From Bordetella petrii (GTDB lineage: Bacteria > Pseudomonadota > Gammaproteobacteria > Burkholderiales > Burkholderiaceae_B): a stretch of DNA of 64,000 nucleotides. A program made the translations under genes and the position numbers. The notes beneath the pieces were generated by a model. It saw only the letters and a program-made list of their open reading frames with translations. It made no database searches and had not been told where the DNA came from. The stretch spans positions 4,030,001 through 4,094,000 of the forward strand of contig NC_010170.1 of the NCBI RefSeq assembly GCF_000067205.1. Direction: 5' to 3'. Shown here piece after piece: positions 46,632-56,194 of this stretch (positions are counted from its first letter, which is position 1; every line of letters starts with the position of its first letter).

Positions 46632-46793
46632 ATGAAAACGATCGCAGCACTGCTGGTCATGGCCACCACGCTTGCCGGATGCATTGTGGTGCCCAGCCAC
46701 CACCACCACGGGCATTACCGCTCGGGCTCCGCGTATGCGTACCCCGGACCGCCGGCGCATTACCACGGCGGCCCGCGCCATTACCGATATTGA
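46632..46793 (+). CDS. Small histidine-rich lipoprotein
   Basis: A 53-residue protein. The lipobox LAGC (residues 14-17 of MKTIAALLVMATTLAGCIVV) predicts cleavage and lipid attachment at Cys17. The mature part has many histidines and tyrosines (SHHHHGHYRSGSAYAYPGPP, then AHYHGGPRHYRY) and could bind metal. It starts after GAAGGAGCAACCGCC and precedes the WXXGXW protein gene by 21 bases, with which it probably shares transcription. It is too short for usual cut-offs. Confidence 0.75.
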   Translation: MKTIAALLVMATTLAGCIVVPSHHHHGHYRSGSAYAYPGPPAHYHGGPRHYRY

Positions 46794-46814
46794 CCTTCCT
46801 GTCGGGAGCACGAC

Positions 46815-47900
46815 ATGAACACATTCCAACGATTGTCCGCCACGCTGCTGGCCGCGGGCGCGCTGCTGGCCATCGCGGCCGCGCCCCGTCCCGCGCTGGC
46901 CGACGTATCCATCAGCATCGGCGTGAACGCCTGGAACGAGCCTCCGCCGCCATTTCCCGCCTACAGCCAACCCATGATTCCGGGCCCGGGCTACATCTGG
47001 ACCCCCGGATACTGGGCGGTGAATCACCAAGGCTATTACTGGGTGCCGGGCGCGTGGGTACTGCCGCCCTTCGTCGGCGCGCTCTGGACACCGGGCTACT
47101 GGGCTTACGCCGGCAATGCCTACCGGTGGCATCCAGGCTACTGGGGCCGCCAGGTGGGTTATTACGGCGGCATCAACTACGGCTTCGGCTACATCGGCAC
47201 CGGCTACCACGGCGGCTATTGGAAGCGCGACCGCTTCTACTACAACCGCGAGGTGAACAACATCAATGTCACGCGCATCACCAATGTGTACAGCCGCAAG
47301 GTCGTGGTCAAACACGACGACCATCGCCGAGTCAGCTACCACGGCGGGAAAGGCGGCATCCAGCGTGGCCCCACCAAACACGAAATCGCGGTGCAACGCG
47401 AACACGACCGCCGCCAGGCGGCACGCGAGGCCGAGCGCCGGCGCGATGCCGCGCACGAACGGCAAGGGCGCCAGCAACACGAGCAGCGCCAGCGTCAGGA
47501 AGCGCAGCACCGGCAGCAAGAGCAACGCCAGCGTCAGGAAGCACAACGCCAGCAGCAAGAGCAGCGCCAGCGTCAGGAAGCACAACGCCAGCAGCAAGAG
47601 CAGCGCCAGCGCCAGGAAACGCAGCACCGGCAGCAGGAGCAACGCCAGCGCCAGGAAGCGCAGCACCGGCAGCAGGAACAACGCCAGCGCCAGGAAGCGC
47701 AACGCCAGCAGCAACAGCAGTCAAGGCAGCGCCAGCAAGCCGAGCAACGGCAGCAGCAGGTACGGCAGCAGCAGGCGCGCCAGCAACAAGACACGCGCCG
47801 CCAGCAGGCGCAACGCGAAACCGCCCGCGCGGATCGTGGCTCGGGCGGCGGGCGGTCCGGTGGAGGCGATCACGGCGGCCGGGGCGGCCGCGATCGTTGA
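46815..47900 (+). CDS. WXXGXW repeat (YXWQ) exported protein with Gln/Arg-rich tail
   Basis: A 361-residue protein with signal peptide (residues 1-29, RPALA). The N-terminal half has WXXGXW-type repeats (YIWTPGYWAVNHQGYYWVPG, then LWTPGYWAYAGNAYRWHPGY), seen in secreted or envelope proteins of Burkholderiales. After about residue 195 the sequence turns into a charged, Gln/Arg/Glu-rich helix. Its centre is encoded by six copies of a 39-bp repeat (13 residues each, QRQRQEAQ-type). The tail ends in Gly/Arg-rich sequence. Function unknown. Confidence 0.8.
   Translation: MNTFQRLSATLLAAGALLAIAAAPRPALADVSISIGVNAWNEPPPPFPAYSQPMIPGPGYIWTPGYWAVNHQGYYWVPGAWVLPPFVGALWTPGYWAYAGNAYRWHPGYWGRQVGYYGGINYGFGYIGTGYHGGYWKRDRFYYNREVNNINVTRITNVYSRKVVVKHDDHRRVSYHGGKGGIQRGPTKHEIAVQREHDRRQAAREAERRRDAAHERQGRQQHEQRQRQEAQHRQQEQRQRQEAQRQQQEQRQRQEAQRQQQEQRQRQETQHRQQEQRQRQEAQHRQQEQRQRQEAQRQQQQQSRQRQQAEQRQQQVRQQQARQQQDTRRQQAQRETARADRGSGGGRSGGGDHGGRGGRDR
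47481..47714. repeat. 39-bp tandem repeat in the WXXGXW gene
   Basis: Six units of exactly 39 bases begin at 47481, 47520, 47559, 47598, 47637 and 47676. Each encodes EQRQRQEAQHRQQ or a near copy (EQRQRQEAQRQQQ, EQRQRQETQHRQQ). The repeats are nearly identical in DNA, so the copy number is expected to vary. Confidence 0.9.
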
Positions 47901-47924
47901 TGCCGCGCGTCGCGGCCGTTGACG

Positions 47925-48905
47925 CTAGGCCGGCTTGTTGACCCGGTTCGCCAGCTCGCGCCCTGCCACGCACGCGTCCACGTTGGCCGCCATCGCTTTT
48001 GCGCGCCGCGCGATGGTGCCGGTGGTCCAGGCCGACATATGCGGCGTCATGATGACGTTGTCGAGCCGGGCAAACGGCAGCCGCGAAGGCTCGGCCACCT
48101 CGCCTGCGCGCGACGGATACTGGTACCAGGTATCGATGGCCGCCGCGCCGATGCGTCCGCGCAGCAAGGCCTCGTACAAAGCCTGCTCGTCCACCACCGG
48201 CCCGCGTCCCACATTGATCAGCATGGCGTGGGCGCGCATCCGCGCAAAGGCCGCCGCACCGACCAGCCCCTCGGTTGCCGGCATCAGTGGCAACGACACC
48301 ACGATGTAATCGGACTGCTGGTAGAAGCCGTCCAGCGCGTCCAGGCCAAACCACGCGTCCACGTCGCCTGAAACCGGCACCGGGCTGCGGTTGGCGGCCA
48401 GCACGCGCATGCCGAATGCCTTGGCGCGCCGGGCGATGGCCTGGCCGATGTGGCCATAGCCCAGCAGCCCCAGCGTCGCCGCGCCGATCTCGTCGTGCAA
48501 GGCGCCCGGCGAGCCCGCCCTATAGTGCCAATCGCCGCGCGCCAGGCGCACATGAGCGTCCTCTAGCGGCACGCACCGGCTCAGGATGGCGGCCATCACG
48601 TACTCGGCGATGGCCGGGCCGTGCCCGTGGCAATTGCAAACAGCGGCGCCGTCCGGCAGCACCGCCATATCGATGCGGTCGTAGCCTGCCGCGCACACCT
48701 GGTACAGCCTGGCGCGCTCGGGCCGGGGCATGGTGGCATCCAGGCGGTTGCCGACAATTACATCGGCCTGCCGGTACGCCTGGATGTCGGCCGCCGCCGA
48801 CAGCTTGTCCGGCACAACCTGGATGCGGGCGGCCGATACCAGCGCGGCACGGAAATCCGCCAGATACGTCGCGGCATTCTGGCCGTGGAACACAATATCG
48901 ATCAT
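47925..48905 (-). CDS. D-2-hydroxyacid dehydrogenase, last gene of the sugar-acid operon
   Basis: A 326-residue dehydrogenase. The Rossmann motif is LGLLGYGHIGQAIARRAKAF; the catalytic Arg lies in LINVGRGPVVDEQALYEALL and the His in VIMTPHMSAWTTG. It ends an operon of eight genes and is 69 bases after the Ldh-type dehydrogenase gene. It could reduce a 2-keto acid produced by the dehydratase pathway or oxidise the matching hydroxyacid. Confidence 0.92.
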   Translation of the reverse strand: MIDIVFHGQNAATYLADFRAALVSAARIQVVPDKLSAAADIQAYRQADVIVGNRLDATMPRPERARLYQVCAAGYDRIDMAVLPDGAAVCNCHGHGPAIAEYVMAAILSRCVPLEDAHVRLARGDWHYRAGSPGALHDEIGAATLGLLGYGHIGQAIARRAKAFGMRVLAANRSPVPVSGDVDAWFGLDALDGFYQQSDYIVVSLPLMPATEGLVGAAAFARMRAHAMLINVGRGPVVDEQALYEALLRGRIGAAAIDTWYQYPSRAGEVAEPSRLPFARLDNVIMTPHMSAWTTGTIARRAKAMAANVDACVAGRELANRVNKPA

Positions 48906-48974
48906 GACACTTCCAATGAAATCGCGGCGGCCGCGCGGCCGCCTTTTCCAGCGCCTAAGCCTCCTGGAGAAACC

Positions 48975-50030
48975 TCAGCCGTGCAGCGCCGTGGGAAACG
49001 GCACGCCCAGCCGCTGGCTCCAGGGTTCGAGCGCGGCGGAAATGTCGGCGCCCAGCCTCACCCCGTGACGGCGCTGCCGTTCGGCGCGAGCCAGGGCCGC
49101 GTCCCCCGGCACGCGCACCGGCCGGGCCGGGTCGATGGGGCGGGCGGCGCGCGTGGCGTCTGCCAGAGCCTGCATCTCGTCCAGGAAAATATCGCGCCCC
49201 GCAAAGGCATCAGGATCGATCACCTGCAACAGAAAGCCCTGGGCCTTCTCGCCCGACAGGCGTCCCAGCCCCGACAGGCCCAGCGACATCGCGCCCACCA
49301 GCATCGCCATGGCATAGCCTTTGTAGCCATGATCCATGCCGCCCAGCGGCAAGATGGTGCCTGGCGGGTCGGTGGCCAGGGCGCCGGGATCGTCGGTCAC
49401 CCGCCCGTCCGCGCTCAGCAGCGCGGGCCAGGGCAGCCGCTCGCCGCGCGCCTGCACCTGCTTGACGAAACTGTTGCTGGTCAGCGAGGTCGTGGTGTCG
49501 ATCAGGATCGGCGTGCCGCGCGTCGGAATGCCGGCGGCTATGGGTTCGCTGGTCAGCACCGGGTCCAGCCCGCCAAATGGCGCCACCGAACGCACCTTGG
49601 TGTCGGTGGCCCACAGCAGGCACAAGTAGCCGGCGTCGGTCAGGTCGGGCAGGTAGACCTGCAACGCGCCGATATGCTGGCTGTGCCGCACGGCGATGCT
49701 GACCATGCCTTGCGCAGGCACGCGCTGCAGGGCCGCCTGGATGGCCTGGTGCAACACCCAATGGCCCGGCAGCATCGCGGCATCCCATAGCAGGCAGGCG
49801 CCCTTCTCCGATATGCGGCGGATCTCGCCGCGGCGCTGGGTGGCGCCTTCCGAAATCTCTTTCAGATAGCGTGGCAGCAGCGCCAGTCCGTGCGTGGCAT
49901 GGCCGTACAGATCGGCGTCCACGACGCGGCGCGCCACCACGGCGGCGATGGGCGCGTCGACATCGACCGCCAGCAGGCAGTGTTGCGCGAACTGGACCAG
50001 CGCCTCTTCGGCGTAGCAGAAATCAGCCAT
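48975..50030 (-). CDS. Malate/L-lactate dehydrogenase (Ldh2) family oxidoreductase
   Basis: A 351-residue NAD(P)-dependent enzyme of the YlbC/YiaK type. Family marks are DLYGHATHGLALLPRYLKEI, AVRHSQHIGALQVYLPDLTD (catalytic His), SVAPFGGLDPVLTSEPIAAG, KGYAMAMLVGAMSLGLSG and VRVPGDAALARAERQRRHGV. Relatives oxidise or reduce 2-hydroxy acids such as malate, ureidoglycolate, 2,3-diketogulonate and pyrroline carboxylates; which applies here is not clear. Confidence 0.92.
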   Translation of the reverse strand: MADFCYAEEALVQFAQHCLLAVDVDAPIAAVVARRVVDADLYGHATHGLALLPRYLKEISEGATQRRGEIRRISEKGACLLWDAAMLPGHWVLHQAIQAALQRVPAQGMVSIAVRHSQHIGALQVYLPDLTDAGYLCLLWATDTKVRSVAPFGGLDPVLTSEPIAAGIPTRGTPILIDTTTSLTSNSFVKQVQARGERLPWPALLSADGRVTDDPGALATDPPGTILPLGGMDHGYKGYAMAMLVGAMSLGLSGLGRLSGEKAQGFLLQVIDPDAFAGRDIFLDEMQALADATRAARPIDPARPVRVPGDAALARAERQRRHGVRLGADISAALEPWSQRLGVPFPTALHG

Positions 50031-50051
50031 GACAGTATTGGGTTCCGGGCA

Positions 50052-51731
50052 TCATGCCGGCACGGCGCCGGCGGCTTGCTCGCGGCCGGCGCGCAGCCAC
50101 TTGGGCTGTGGCGTGGCCGCCAGCAGGCTGCGGGTGTACGCGTGCGCGGGTTGATTGAAGATGGCCGAGGTGGCCCCCTGCTCGACGATCTTGCCCTGCC
50201 GCATCACGATGATGCGGTCGGCGAAGTGCCGCACAATGGGCAGGTCGTGCGTGATGAACACATACGACAGGCCCAGACGGGTGCGCAGGTCGGCCAGCAG
50301 GTCTATGACTTGCGTTTGGATCGACACATCCAGCGCCGACACCGCCTCGTCGCACACCACCAGTTCCGGTTCGCTGGCCAGCGCGCGGGCAATGGCGATG
50401 CGCTGCCGCTGCCCCCCTGAAAACTGGTGCGGGTAGCGCGGCGCATGGTCGGGCCGCATGCCCACCAGTTCCAGCAGCTCGGCCACGCGGTCGCGCCACC
50501 GCGACTTGGCCAGAATGTCGCCATGAATCGCCCAGGGTTCCGAGATGATTTCCTGCACGGTCATGCGCGGATTCATCGACCCGAAAGGGTCCTGGAACAC
50601 CATCTGTACCTTGCGCCGGAACTTGCGCATCTGGCGCTCGTCCATGTCAAAGATGTTCACGCCGTTGTAATAGGCCGCGCCCGAGGTCGCCTCGAACAGG
50701 CGCAGCAGCATGCGGGCCACGCTCGATTTACCCGAGCCCGACTCACCCACTATGCCCACGGTTTCGCCGCGGCAAACCTCGAAGCTGACGTCGTCCACCG
50801 CGCGCAGCACCCGCTTGCCGGCGAACGCGCCCGACCTCAGGCGGTATTCCTTGACCAGGTGCTCCACGCGCAGCACCGCCTCCTGGGCCACCACGCCGGA
50901 GCGGCGATTCGACGCGTCGGCCAGGTCGCCGTGCGGCAGGGCCGAGGTCAGCGTGCGCGTGTAGTCATGCCGGGGATTGGTGAACACCTCGCGCGCGTCG
51001 CCCGCTTCGACGATCTTCCCGGATTTCATGACGATGACGCGGTCGGCCATCGAAGCGGCCACCTCCAGGTCGTGCGTGATCATGATCAGCGCCATGCGGC
51101 GCTCGCGCTGCAGGTCACGCAGCAGGTCCAGGATCTGCGCCTGCACGCTGACATCGAGGGCCGTGGTCGGCTCATCGGCGATCAGCACGTCGGGCTCCAG
51201 CGCAATGGCCATGGCAATCATCACGCGCTGGCGCTGACCGCCCGAGAACTGATGCGGATAAAAGTCGACGCGCAGCTCGGGCTCGCGTATGCCCACGCGG
51301 GCCAGCAGCTCGATGGCGCGTGCGCGCGCCTGCCGGGCATCCGCTGCCCCATGGTGCTGAAAGACCTCGGCGATTTGCCGGCCCACCGTGTACACGGGGT
51401 TCAGGTAGGCCAGCGGGTCCTGGAAAATCATGGCGATCTTGCAGCCGTTGATGCGGCGCCGCGCCTCGTCGTCCAGGCGGGTCAGGTCCTGGCCCTGGAA
51501 CAAGATGCGGCCCTGTACGATATCGCCGGGCGGGCAATCCACCAGCCCCATCACCGTGCTGGTGCTGACGCTCTTGCCCGATCCGCTTTCTCCCAGAATG
51601 ACCAGCGTCTCGCCCGCGTGCACGTGGAACGACACATCGTCCACGGCGCGCGCCGGCTCGCCGTCAGACAGGAAGTCCACGGTCAGCCCGTCGATGCGCA
51701 GAATGGGCTGTTTTTCTGCTTCGGTATTCAT
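50052..51731 (-). CDS. Dipeptide-type ABC transporter ATPase, DppD-DppF fusion
   Basis: A 559-residue protein with two ABC domains. The first has Walker A GESGSGKSVS, signature FSGGQRQRV and Walker B VLIADEPTTALDV; the second has GESGSGKSSV, FSGGQRQRI and LVVCDEAVSALDV. In the standard system these are separate subunits. It powers the permeases, whose gene overlaps its start by 4 bases. Oligopeptide-type C-terminal extensions after the first domain are present (TRTLTSALPHGD). Confidence 0.95.
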   Translation of the reverse strand: MNTEAEKQPILRIDGLTVDFLSDGEPARAVDDVSFHVHAGETLVILGESGSGKSVSTSTVMGLVDCPPGDIVQGRILFQGQDLTRLDDEARRRINGCKIAMIFQDPLAYLNPVYTVGRQIAEVFQHHGAADARQARARAIELLARVGIREPELRVDFYPHQFSGGQRQRVMIAMAIALEPDVLIADEPTTALDVSVQAQILDLLRDLQRERRMALIMITHDLEVAASMADRVIVMKSGKIVEAGDAREVFTNPRHDYTRTLTSALPHGDLADASNRRSGVVAQEAVLRVEHLVKEYRLRSGAFAGKRVLRAVDDVSFEVCRGETVGIVGESGSGKSSVARMLLRLFEATSGAAYYNGVNIFDMDERQMRKFRRKVQMVFQDPFGSMNPRMTVQEIISEPWAIHGDILAKSRWRDRVAELLELVGMRPDHAPRYPHQFSGGQRQRIAIARALASEPELVVCDEAVSALDVSIQTQVIDLLADLRTRLGLSYVFITHDLPIVRHFADRIIVMRQGKIVEQGATSAIFNQPAHAYTRSLLAATPQPKWLRAGREQAAGAVPA

Positions 51732-52657
51732 CGTGCCGCCTTCTTCAATTTCTGCAACCGCCAGCGCTGCTGGGGGTCAGCCACAGTGCGGGCCCAGCTT
51801 GACAGGATGTTGAGCGAGAGCGTGGTAAGCATGATGGCCAGCCCCGGCCAGAACGCGATCCACCAGGCCGTGGACAAGTAGCCGCGTCCGTTGGCCACCA
51901 TCGCGCCCCAGGTGAACTCGGGCGGCTGGATGCCCAGTCCCAGGAAGCTCAGCGCCGACTCGGCCAGGATGACAGTGGCGAAGTCGATGGCCGATATGGT
52001 CATCAGCGTGGGCACGACCAGCGGGGCGATGTGGCGCAGCACGATGCGCGCCGAGCTGGCCCCCATCGAGCGCGCCGCGCTGACGAACATGCGCTCGCGC
52101 AACTCCAGCACCTCGGCGCGCGCCGTGCGCAAATAGACCGGCATGCGGGTGATGGCCAGCACAATCACCAGGTTGGTGACGCTGGGCCCCAACGTATACA
52201 GCACGATCAACGCCAGCAGCAGCGACGGAAAGCTCATGATGATGTCGGCGCCGCGCTGGATGACGTGGCTGTACCAGCTTTCGGTGTAGCCCGCCACCAG
52301 TCCGAGCAGCCCGCCCGTCAGCATCGAGGCGCAGACCGCCGCGGCGGCAATGCCCAGGGTATTGCTGGCGCCCACCACCAGGCGCGGCAGAATCGGGCGG
52401 CCCAATGTGTCGGCGCCCAGCACATACAGCCAGCCCGCATCCAGGCCGAAGGGCGCCATGTTGCGGTGGCGCAGGCCCAGCTTGGTGGCGGCGTCGCCCA
52501 TCAGCCATGGGCCCAGCAGCGCGGCCAGCACCAGCAGAACCAGGAACATGGCGGCGGCCAGCGCCAGCCTGTCGCGCTTCAGGTAGCAGAACAGCAGCCG
52601 GGCGCGGCCTGGCCGCGCCGGCGACATCGCTTGAACAGTGGATGGAATCGCAGACAT
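51728..52657 (-). CDS. Dipeptide-type ABC transporter permease (DppC-like)
   Basis: A 309-residue inner-membrane permease with an N-terminal extension, six hydrophobic segments and the EAA loop (EVLELRERMFVSAARSMGAS). The N-terminal motif GADTLGRPILPRLVVGASNT is the DppC/OppC signature. It is separated from the preceding permease gene by 2 bases and overlaps the ATPase gene. Confidence 0.95.
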   Translation of the reverse strand: MSAIPSTVQAMSPARPGRARLLFCYLKRDRLALAAAMFLVLLVLAALLGPWLMGDAATKLGLRHRNMAPFGLDAGWLYVLGADTLGRPILPRLVVGASNTLGIAAAAVCASMLTGGLLGLVAGYTESWYSHVIQRGADIIMSFPSLLLALIVLYTLGPSVTNLVIVLAITRMPVYLRTARAEVLELRERMFVSAARSMGASSARIVLRHIAPLVVPTLMTISAIDFATVILAESALSFLGLGIQPPEFTWGAMVANGRGYLSTAWWIAFWPGLAIMLTTLSLNILSSWARTVADPQQRWRLQKLKKAAR

Positions 52658-52659
52658 GA

Positions 52660-53574
52660 TCAGTACCGCACACGTGGATCGAGCACCGCGTACAGCAGGT
52701 CGATCAAGATGTTCAGGATGAAGATCGCGGTCGCGGTGACCAGGATCGTCGATTGCACCACCGCGAAGTCGCGCTGAATGATCGAGTCGATCATCAGCTT
52801 GCCGATGCCCGGCCAGCCGAACACCGACTCGACGATGACCGCGCCGTTGACCAGCCCCGTGGCCAGGTCGCCCGCCACGGTAATGACGGGCAGCAGTGAA
52901 TTGCGCAGGGCATGGCCAAACACCACCACGCGGCGGGGCAGGCCCTTGGCGCGCGCGGTCTTGATATAGGGCGAGGCCAGCGAAGTCAGCATGGTGCCGC
53001 GCACCACCTGCACGAGCAGGCCGAAGGGGCGCAGCATCAGCACGAAAATCGGCATGACCCAGAATTCCCAGCCTCCCGTGCCCGATGTAGGCAGCACGCC
53101 CATGCCCACGGCGAACACCAGGATAGCCACGATCGCCACCCAGAAGTCCGGCGCGCTGGCGCCAGCCAGCGACACCACGGTGGCGATGCGGTCGAACAGC
53201 CCGCGCGGCCGGGCCGCGGCCAGCGCCCCCACCACGATAGCCAGCGACAGCGACAGCAGCATGGCCACGAAGGCCAGCTTCAACGTCTGGGGGAACGCTT
53301 CCAGCGCCACTTCAATGGCCGAGCGGTGCTGCCGCATCGACTCGCCGAAATCCAGCCGCAGCAGGTCGGCCAGGTAATTCCAGAACTGGATATAGATGGG
53401 CTGGTCGAGCCCGTGCAGATGGGCGAAGGCCGCGCGCGCCTGCGGCGTGGAATCCAGCGGCAGGTACAGTGCGGAAGGATCGCCGGTCAGGCGGGTCAGG
53501 AAGAAAACCAGGGTCAGCAGACCCAGTATCGAGATGACGCTATAGGACGCCCGTCGTCCAAGATAATGCAGCAT
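52660..53574 (-). CDS. Dipeptide-type ABC transporter permease (DppB-like)
   Basis: A 304-residue permease with six transmembrane helices. It shows the DppB marks LGRRASYSVISILGLLTLVF, GLDQPIYIQFWNYLADLLRL, DFGESMRQHRSAIEVALEAFP, and the EAA-type loop LASPYIKTARAKGLPRRVVV. It pairs with the following DppC-like permease. The solute-binding protein gene precedes it by 81 bases. Confidence 0.95.
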   Translation of the reverse strand: MLHYLGRRASYSVISILGLLTLVFFLTRLTGDPSALYLPLDSTPQARAAFAHLHGLDQPIYIQFWNYLADLLRLDFGESMRQHRSAIEVALEAFPQTLKLAFVAMLLSLSLAIVVGALAAARPRGLFDRIATVVSLAGASAPDFWVAIVAILVFAVGMGVLPTSGTGGWEFWVMPIFVLMLRPFGLLVQVVRGTMLTSLASPYIKTARAKGLPRRVVVFGHALRNSLLPVITVAGDLATGLVNGAVIVESVFGWPGIGKLMIDSIIQRDFAVVQSTILVTATAIFILNILIDLLYAVLDPRVRY

Positions 53575-53655
53575 GATCGGGTCCTTGGCTTGCTGGGAAG
53601 GCAGCCGCCGGAACCGCCGCCGCGCCTGCGCGGGCGGTGGCTCCGGCGAAGCGCA

Positions 53656-55167
53656 TCAGTCTTTGAACTGAATGTTCGCGAGGGGGATCTCGCTGTTGGT
53701 GGTGATGTCCGGCTTCCAGTCCAGGCGCTTGCCCACGCGGGTGTAGCCGATCATGTGGAACATGGGAATGTCCGGCACGACCTCGGTGCGCATCTGGCGG
53801 AAAATCTTCTTGAAGCCGTCTTCGCGCGCCTGGCCGGTGGCCGCCATCGCGGCGTCGATTTCCTTGTCCACGGCCGGATCATTCAGCGTGGAGTACTGGC
53901 CGCTGGAACGGTAGAAGATAGGAATCGTGAACGCCGCGTCGCCCTTGTTGTTGTCGTGCATCATCTGCACCAGGTTGGCGCCCCGCTCGGCGGGGAACGG
54001 CTTTTGCAGATAGCGCGTCCAGTCGGCCACGTCCAGCATCACCAGCTTGACGTTCAGGCCCACCCCCTGCCACATCGTCATCATGGCCTCCATGGCTTCC
54101 GCGCCGTTGGGGTAAATGCCGTTGCGGCCGATCAGCTTGATCTCGGTATCGACTTTCACGCCATCGGCCTTGGCGGCCGCCACCAGTTTCCGGGCCTGGT
54201 CGGCGTCGTACTTCCAGGCCTCGAGCTTGTCGTCGTGGCCAATGATGCCTGGCACCACCATCTGCGAGGCGCGCTGGATGTCGTCGCCAAACAGCTGGCT
54301 CAGGCCGTCCCAGTCAATGGCGAGGTTCAGCGCCTTGCGGATGCGCACGTCGTCCAGCGGCGGCTGTTCGAGGTCGATGCGGATAGCGGTGGTTTCCGAA
54401 TTCAGGTAGGCGAAATCGGTCTTGGGGTTAGAGGCGTCCTGGATGGCGATGGACGGCGTCAGGTCGGCTTCGCCGGTTTCCACCATGGCGGCGCGAATCG
54501 ACGATTCCTGGCGCCACACGTAGGTCGCCTTGGTCACCACCGGCTTCTTGCCCCAGTAGCCGGCAAACGGGTCCAGCACCACCGTCTGCGGGCTGAAGGT
54601 CGTGAGCTTGAAGGGGCCGGTGCCGATCGGGTCGTTCACGGCCTTGTCCACCGGCGTATTGGGCGACACGACCATCACCACGCTCAGCAGCGTGGGCAGG
54701 ATGGGCTGAGGCCGGTCGGACTTGATCTCGACCGTGTAGTCGTCCAGCGGCTTGACCGTCAGCTTGGCGTTGCCGAACTTGGCCATGTTGTTGCAGGTCA
54801 GCTTGCCGCCCGTCATGCGTTCGATGGAAAAGGCCACCGCCTTGGCGTTTAGGTCGGCGCCGTCATGGAACTTCACCCCTTGCCGCACCTTGAAATGCCA
54901 GGTGTTCGGATCGACCTGCTCCCAGCTGGTGGCGAGCTTGGGCATGGCCTTGCCGGTCTTGGCGTCGATGACAGTCAACGACTCGGTGACGTTCTGGTTG
55001 AGCACCTGGCCGACGTTGGTCATGATGCTGCCGCAGGGTTCCAGGTTGGCCGGCTGCTCGGGCAGCACGATCCGCACGTCATGATTGCCGCCCTGCGCCA
55101 GGGCGGGACCCGCCGCGCCGGCCAGGATGGCCGCCGAGACAAGTGAAACGATGCCTGCTGGGTTCAT
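53656..55167 (-). CDS. Dipeptide-type ABC transporter solute-binding protein
   Basis: A 503-residue receptor with a signal peptide (residues 1-24, ending GPALA). Family features are VRIVLPEQPANLEPCGSIMT, ESLTVIDAKTGKAMPKLATS, GVKFHDGADLNAKAVAFSIE and GTGPFKLTTFSPQTVVLDPF. Its size fits DppA/OppA/NikA-type proteins. Many members bind sugars or other non-peptide ligands, and the neighbouring dehydratase suggests a sugar acid or its conjugate here. Confidence 0.93.
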   Translation of the reverse strand: MNPAGIVSLVSAAILAGAAGPALAQGGNHDVRIVLPEQPANLEPCGSIMTNVGQVLNQNVTESLTVIDAKTGKAMPKLATSWEQVDPNTWHFKVRQGVKFHDGADLNAKAVAFSIERMTGGKLTCNNMAKFGNAKLTVKPLDDYTVEIKSDRPQPILPTLLSVVMVVSPNTPVDKAVNDPIGTGPFKLTTFSPQTVVLDPFAGYWGKKPVVTKATYVWRQESSIRAAMVETGEADLTPSIAIQDASNPKTDFAYLNSETTAIRIDLEQPPLDDVRIRKALNLAIDWDGLSQLFGDDIQRASQMVVPGIIGHDDKLEAWKYDADQARKLVAAAKADGVKVDTEIKLIGRNGIYPNGAEAMEAMMTMWQGVGLNVKLVMLDVADWTRYLQKPFPAERGANLVQMMHDNNKGDAAFTIPIFYRSSGQYSTLNDPAVDKEIDAAMAATGQAREDGFKKIFRQMRTEVVPDIPMFHMIGYTRVGKRLDWKPDITTNSEIPLANIQFKD

Positions 55168-55272
55168 GTCTTCCTCCGTTGGGGGTTGTGCAACAGTCTT
55201 GCGCTGTTCTTGTCGGCGATTGCCGGTGGCGGACCGCGCCGCGGCGCGGTCCAGTGCAGGCTGCCGCGCCGT

Positions 55273-56178
55273 TCAGCTGCCGGCGTTCGCGATGAGCGCC
55301 TTCAGCATGTCTTTCTCTTGCGGCGTCAGGTTGGTAAGCGGCGCGCGCACCGGCCCCGGCGTGTGGCCGATGAGCTCAACGCCCGCCTTGATGATGGACA
55401 CCGCATAGCCCTTTTCACGGTCGCGGATGTCGGCGAACGGAAAAAAGAAGCTGTCCAGGATCTGCGCCATGGTGGCTTCGTCGCCGGCCTTGAGCGCCTT
55501 GTAAAAGCGCAGCGCCAGTTCGGGCACAAAGTTGAAGACCGCCGACGAATAAGTGCTCAGGCCCAGGCCATTGAAACCCTGCGCGAACAGTTCATGCGTG
55601 GGCATGCCGCCGATGTAGCTCAGGCGGTTTCCCAGCTTGGCGGTAATGCGGCGCACCAGCCCGGTCTGCCCGGTGCCGTCCTTGAAGCCGACCAGATTGG
55701 GGCAGGCGTCGGCCAGGCGCGCCACCGTGTCGGCATTGGCCACCGAATTCGAGCGGTTGTACACAATGACGCCCAGGCCGGTGGAATCGCACACTGCTTT
55801 GACGTGCTGGTAGATGCCTTCCTGCGGCACTTCCATCAGGTAATGGGGCAGCAGCAGCAAGCCATCGGCGCCCGCCTGCTCGGCGCGGCGCGCAATGTCT
55901 TTGGCCAGCTCGGTGCCATAGCCGCAGCCCGAAATAATGGGCACGCTGCCCGCCGCTTCTTTCGCGGCGCGGGTCACCTCGCCGATTTCCTGCGGCGTCA
56001 GGGAAAAAAGCTCGCCCGTGCCGCCCGCGGCAAACAGCGCCGCGGCGTCGTAGCCCGACAGCCATGCAACGTGCTTCTGGTAGCTGGGCAGGTTCAGACT
56101 GAAGTCAGCATTGAAGTGCGTGACAGGAAACGACAACAGCCCGGACGCGATACGAGCCTTGAGTTCTTGGGGGGACAT
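55273..56178 (-). CDS. kdgD: 5-dehydro-4-deoxyglucarate dehydratase (KDGDH)
   Basis: A 301-residue class I aldolase-fold enzyme of the dihydrodipicolinate synthase superfamily. It resembles KDGDH proteins ([67 protein letters not shown]). The Schiff-base lysine is Lys166 in LVGFKDGTG and the catalytic Tyr is Tyr140 (VIVYNRSNS). The reaction converts 5-dehydro-4-deoxy-D-glucarate to 2,5-dioxopentanoate, water and CO2. No dioxopentanoate dehydrogenase is nearby, so the product may be handled elsewhere or the true substrate differs. Confidence 0.85.
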
Positions 56179-56194
56179 GCGTGCCTCTCAGTGT

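Noticed and set aside
47481..47714. CRISPR-like array of 39-bp repeats
   Set aside because: The repeats are contiguous without spacers and encode an in-frame Gln/Arg-rich helix of a real gene; no cas gene is near.
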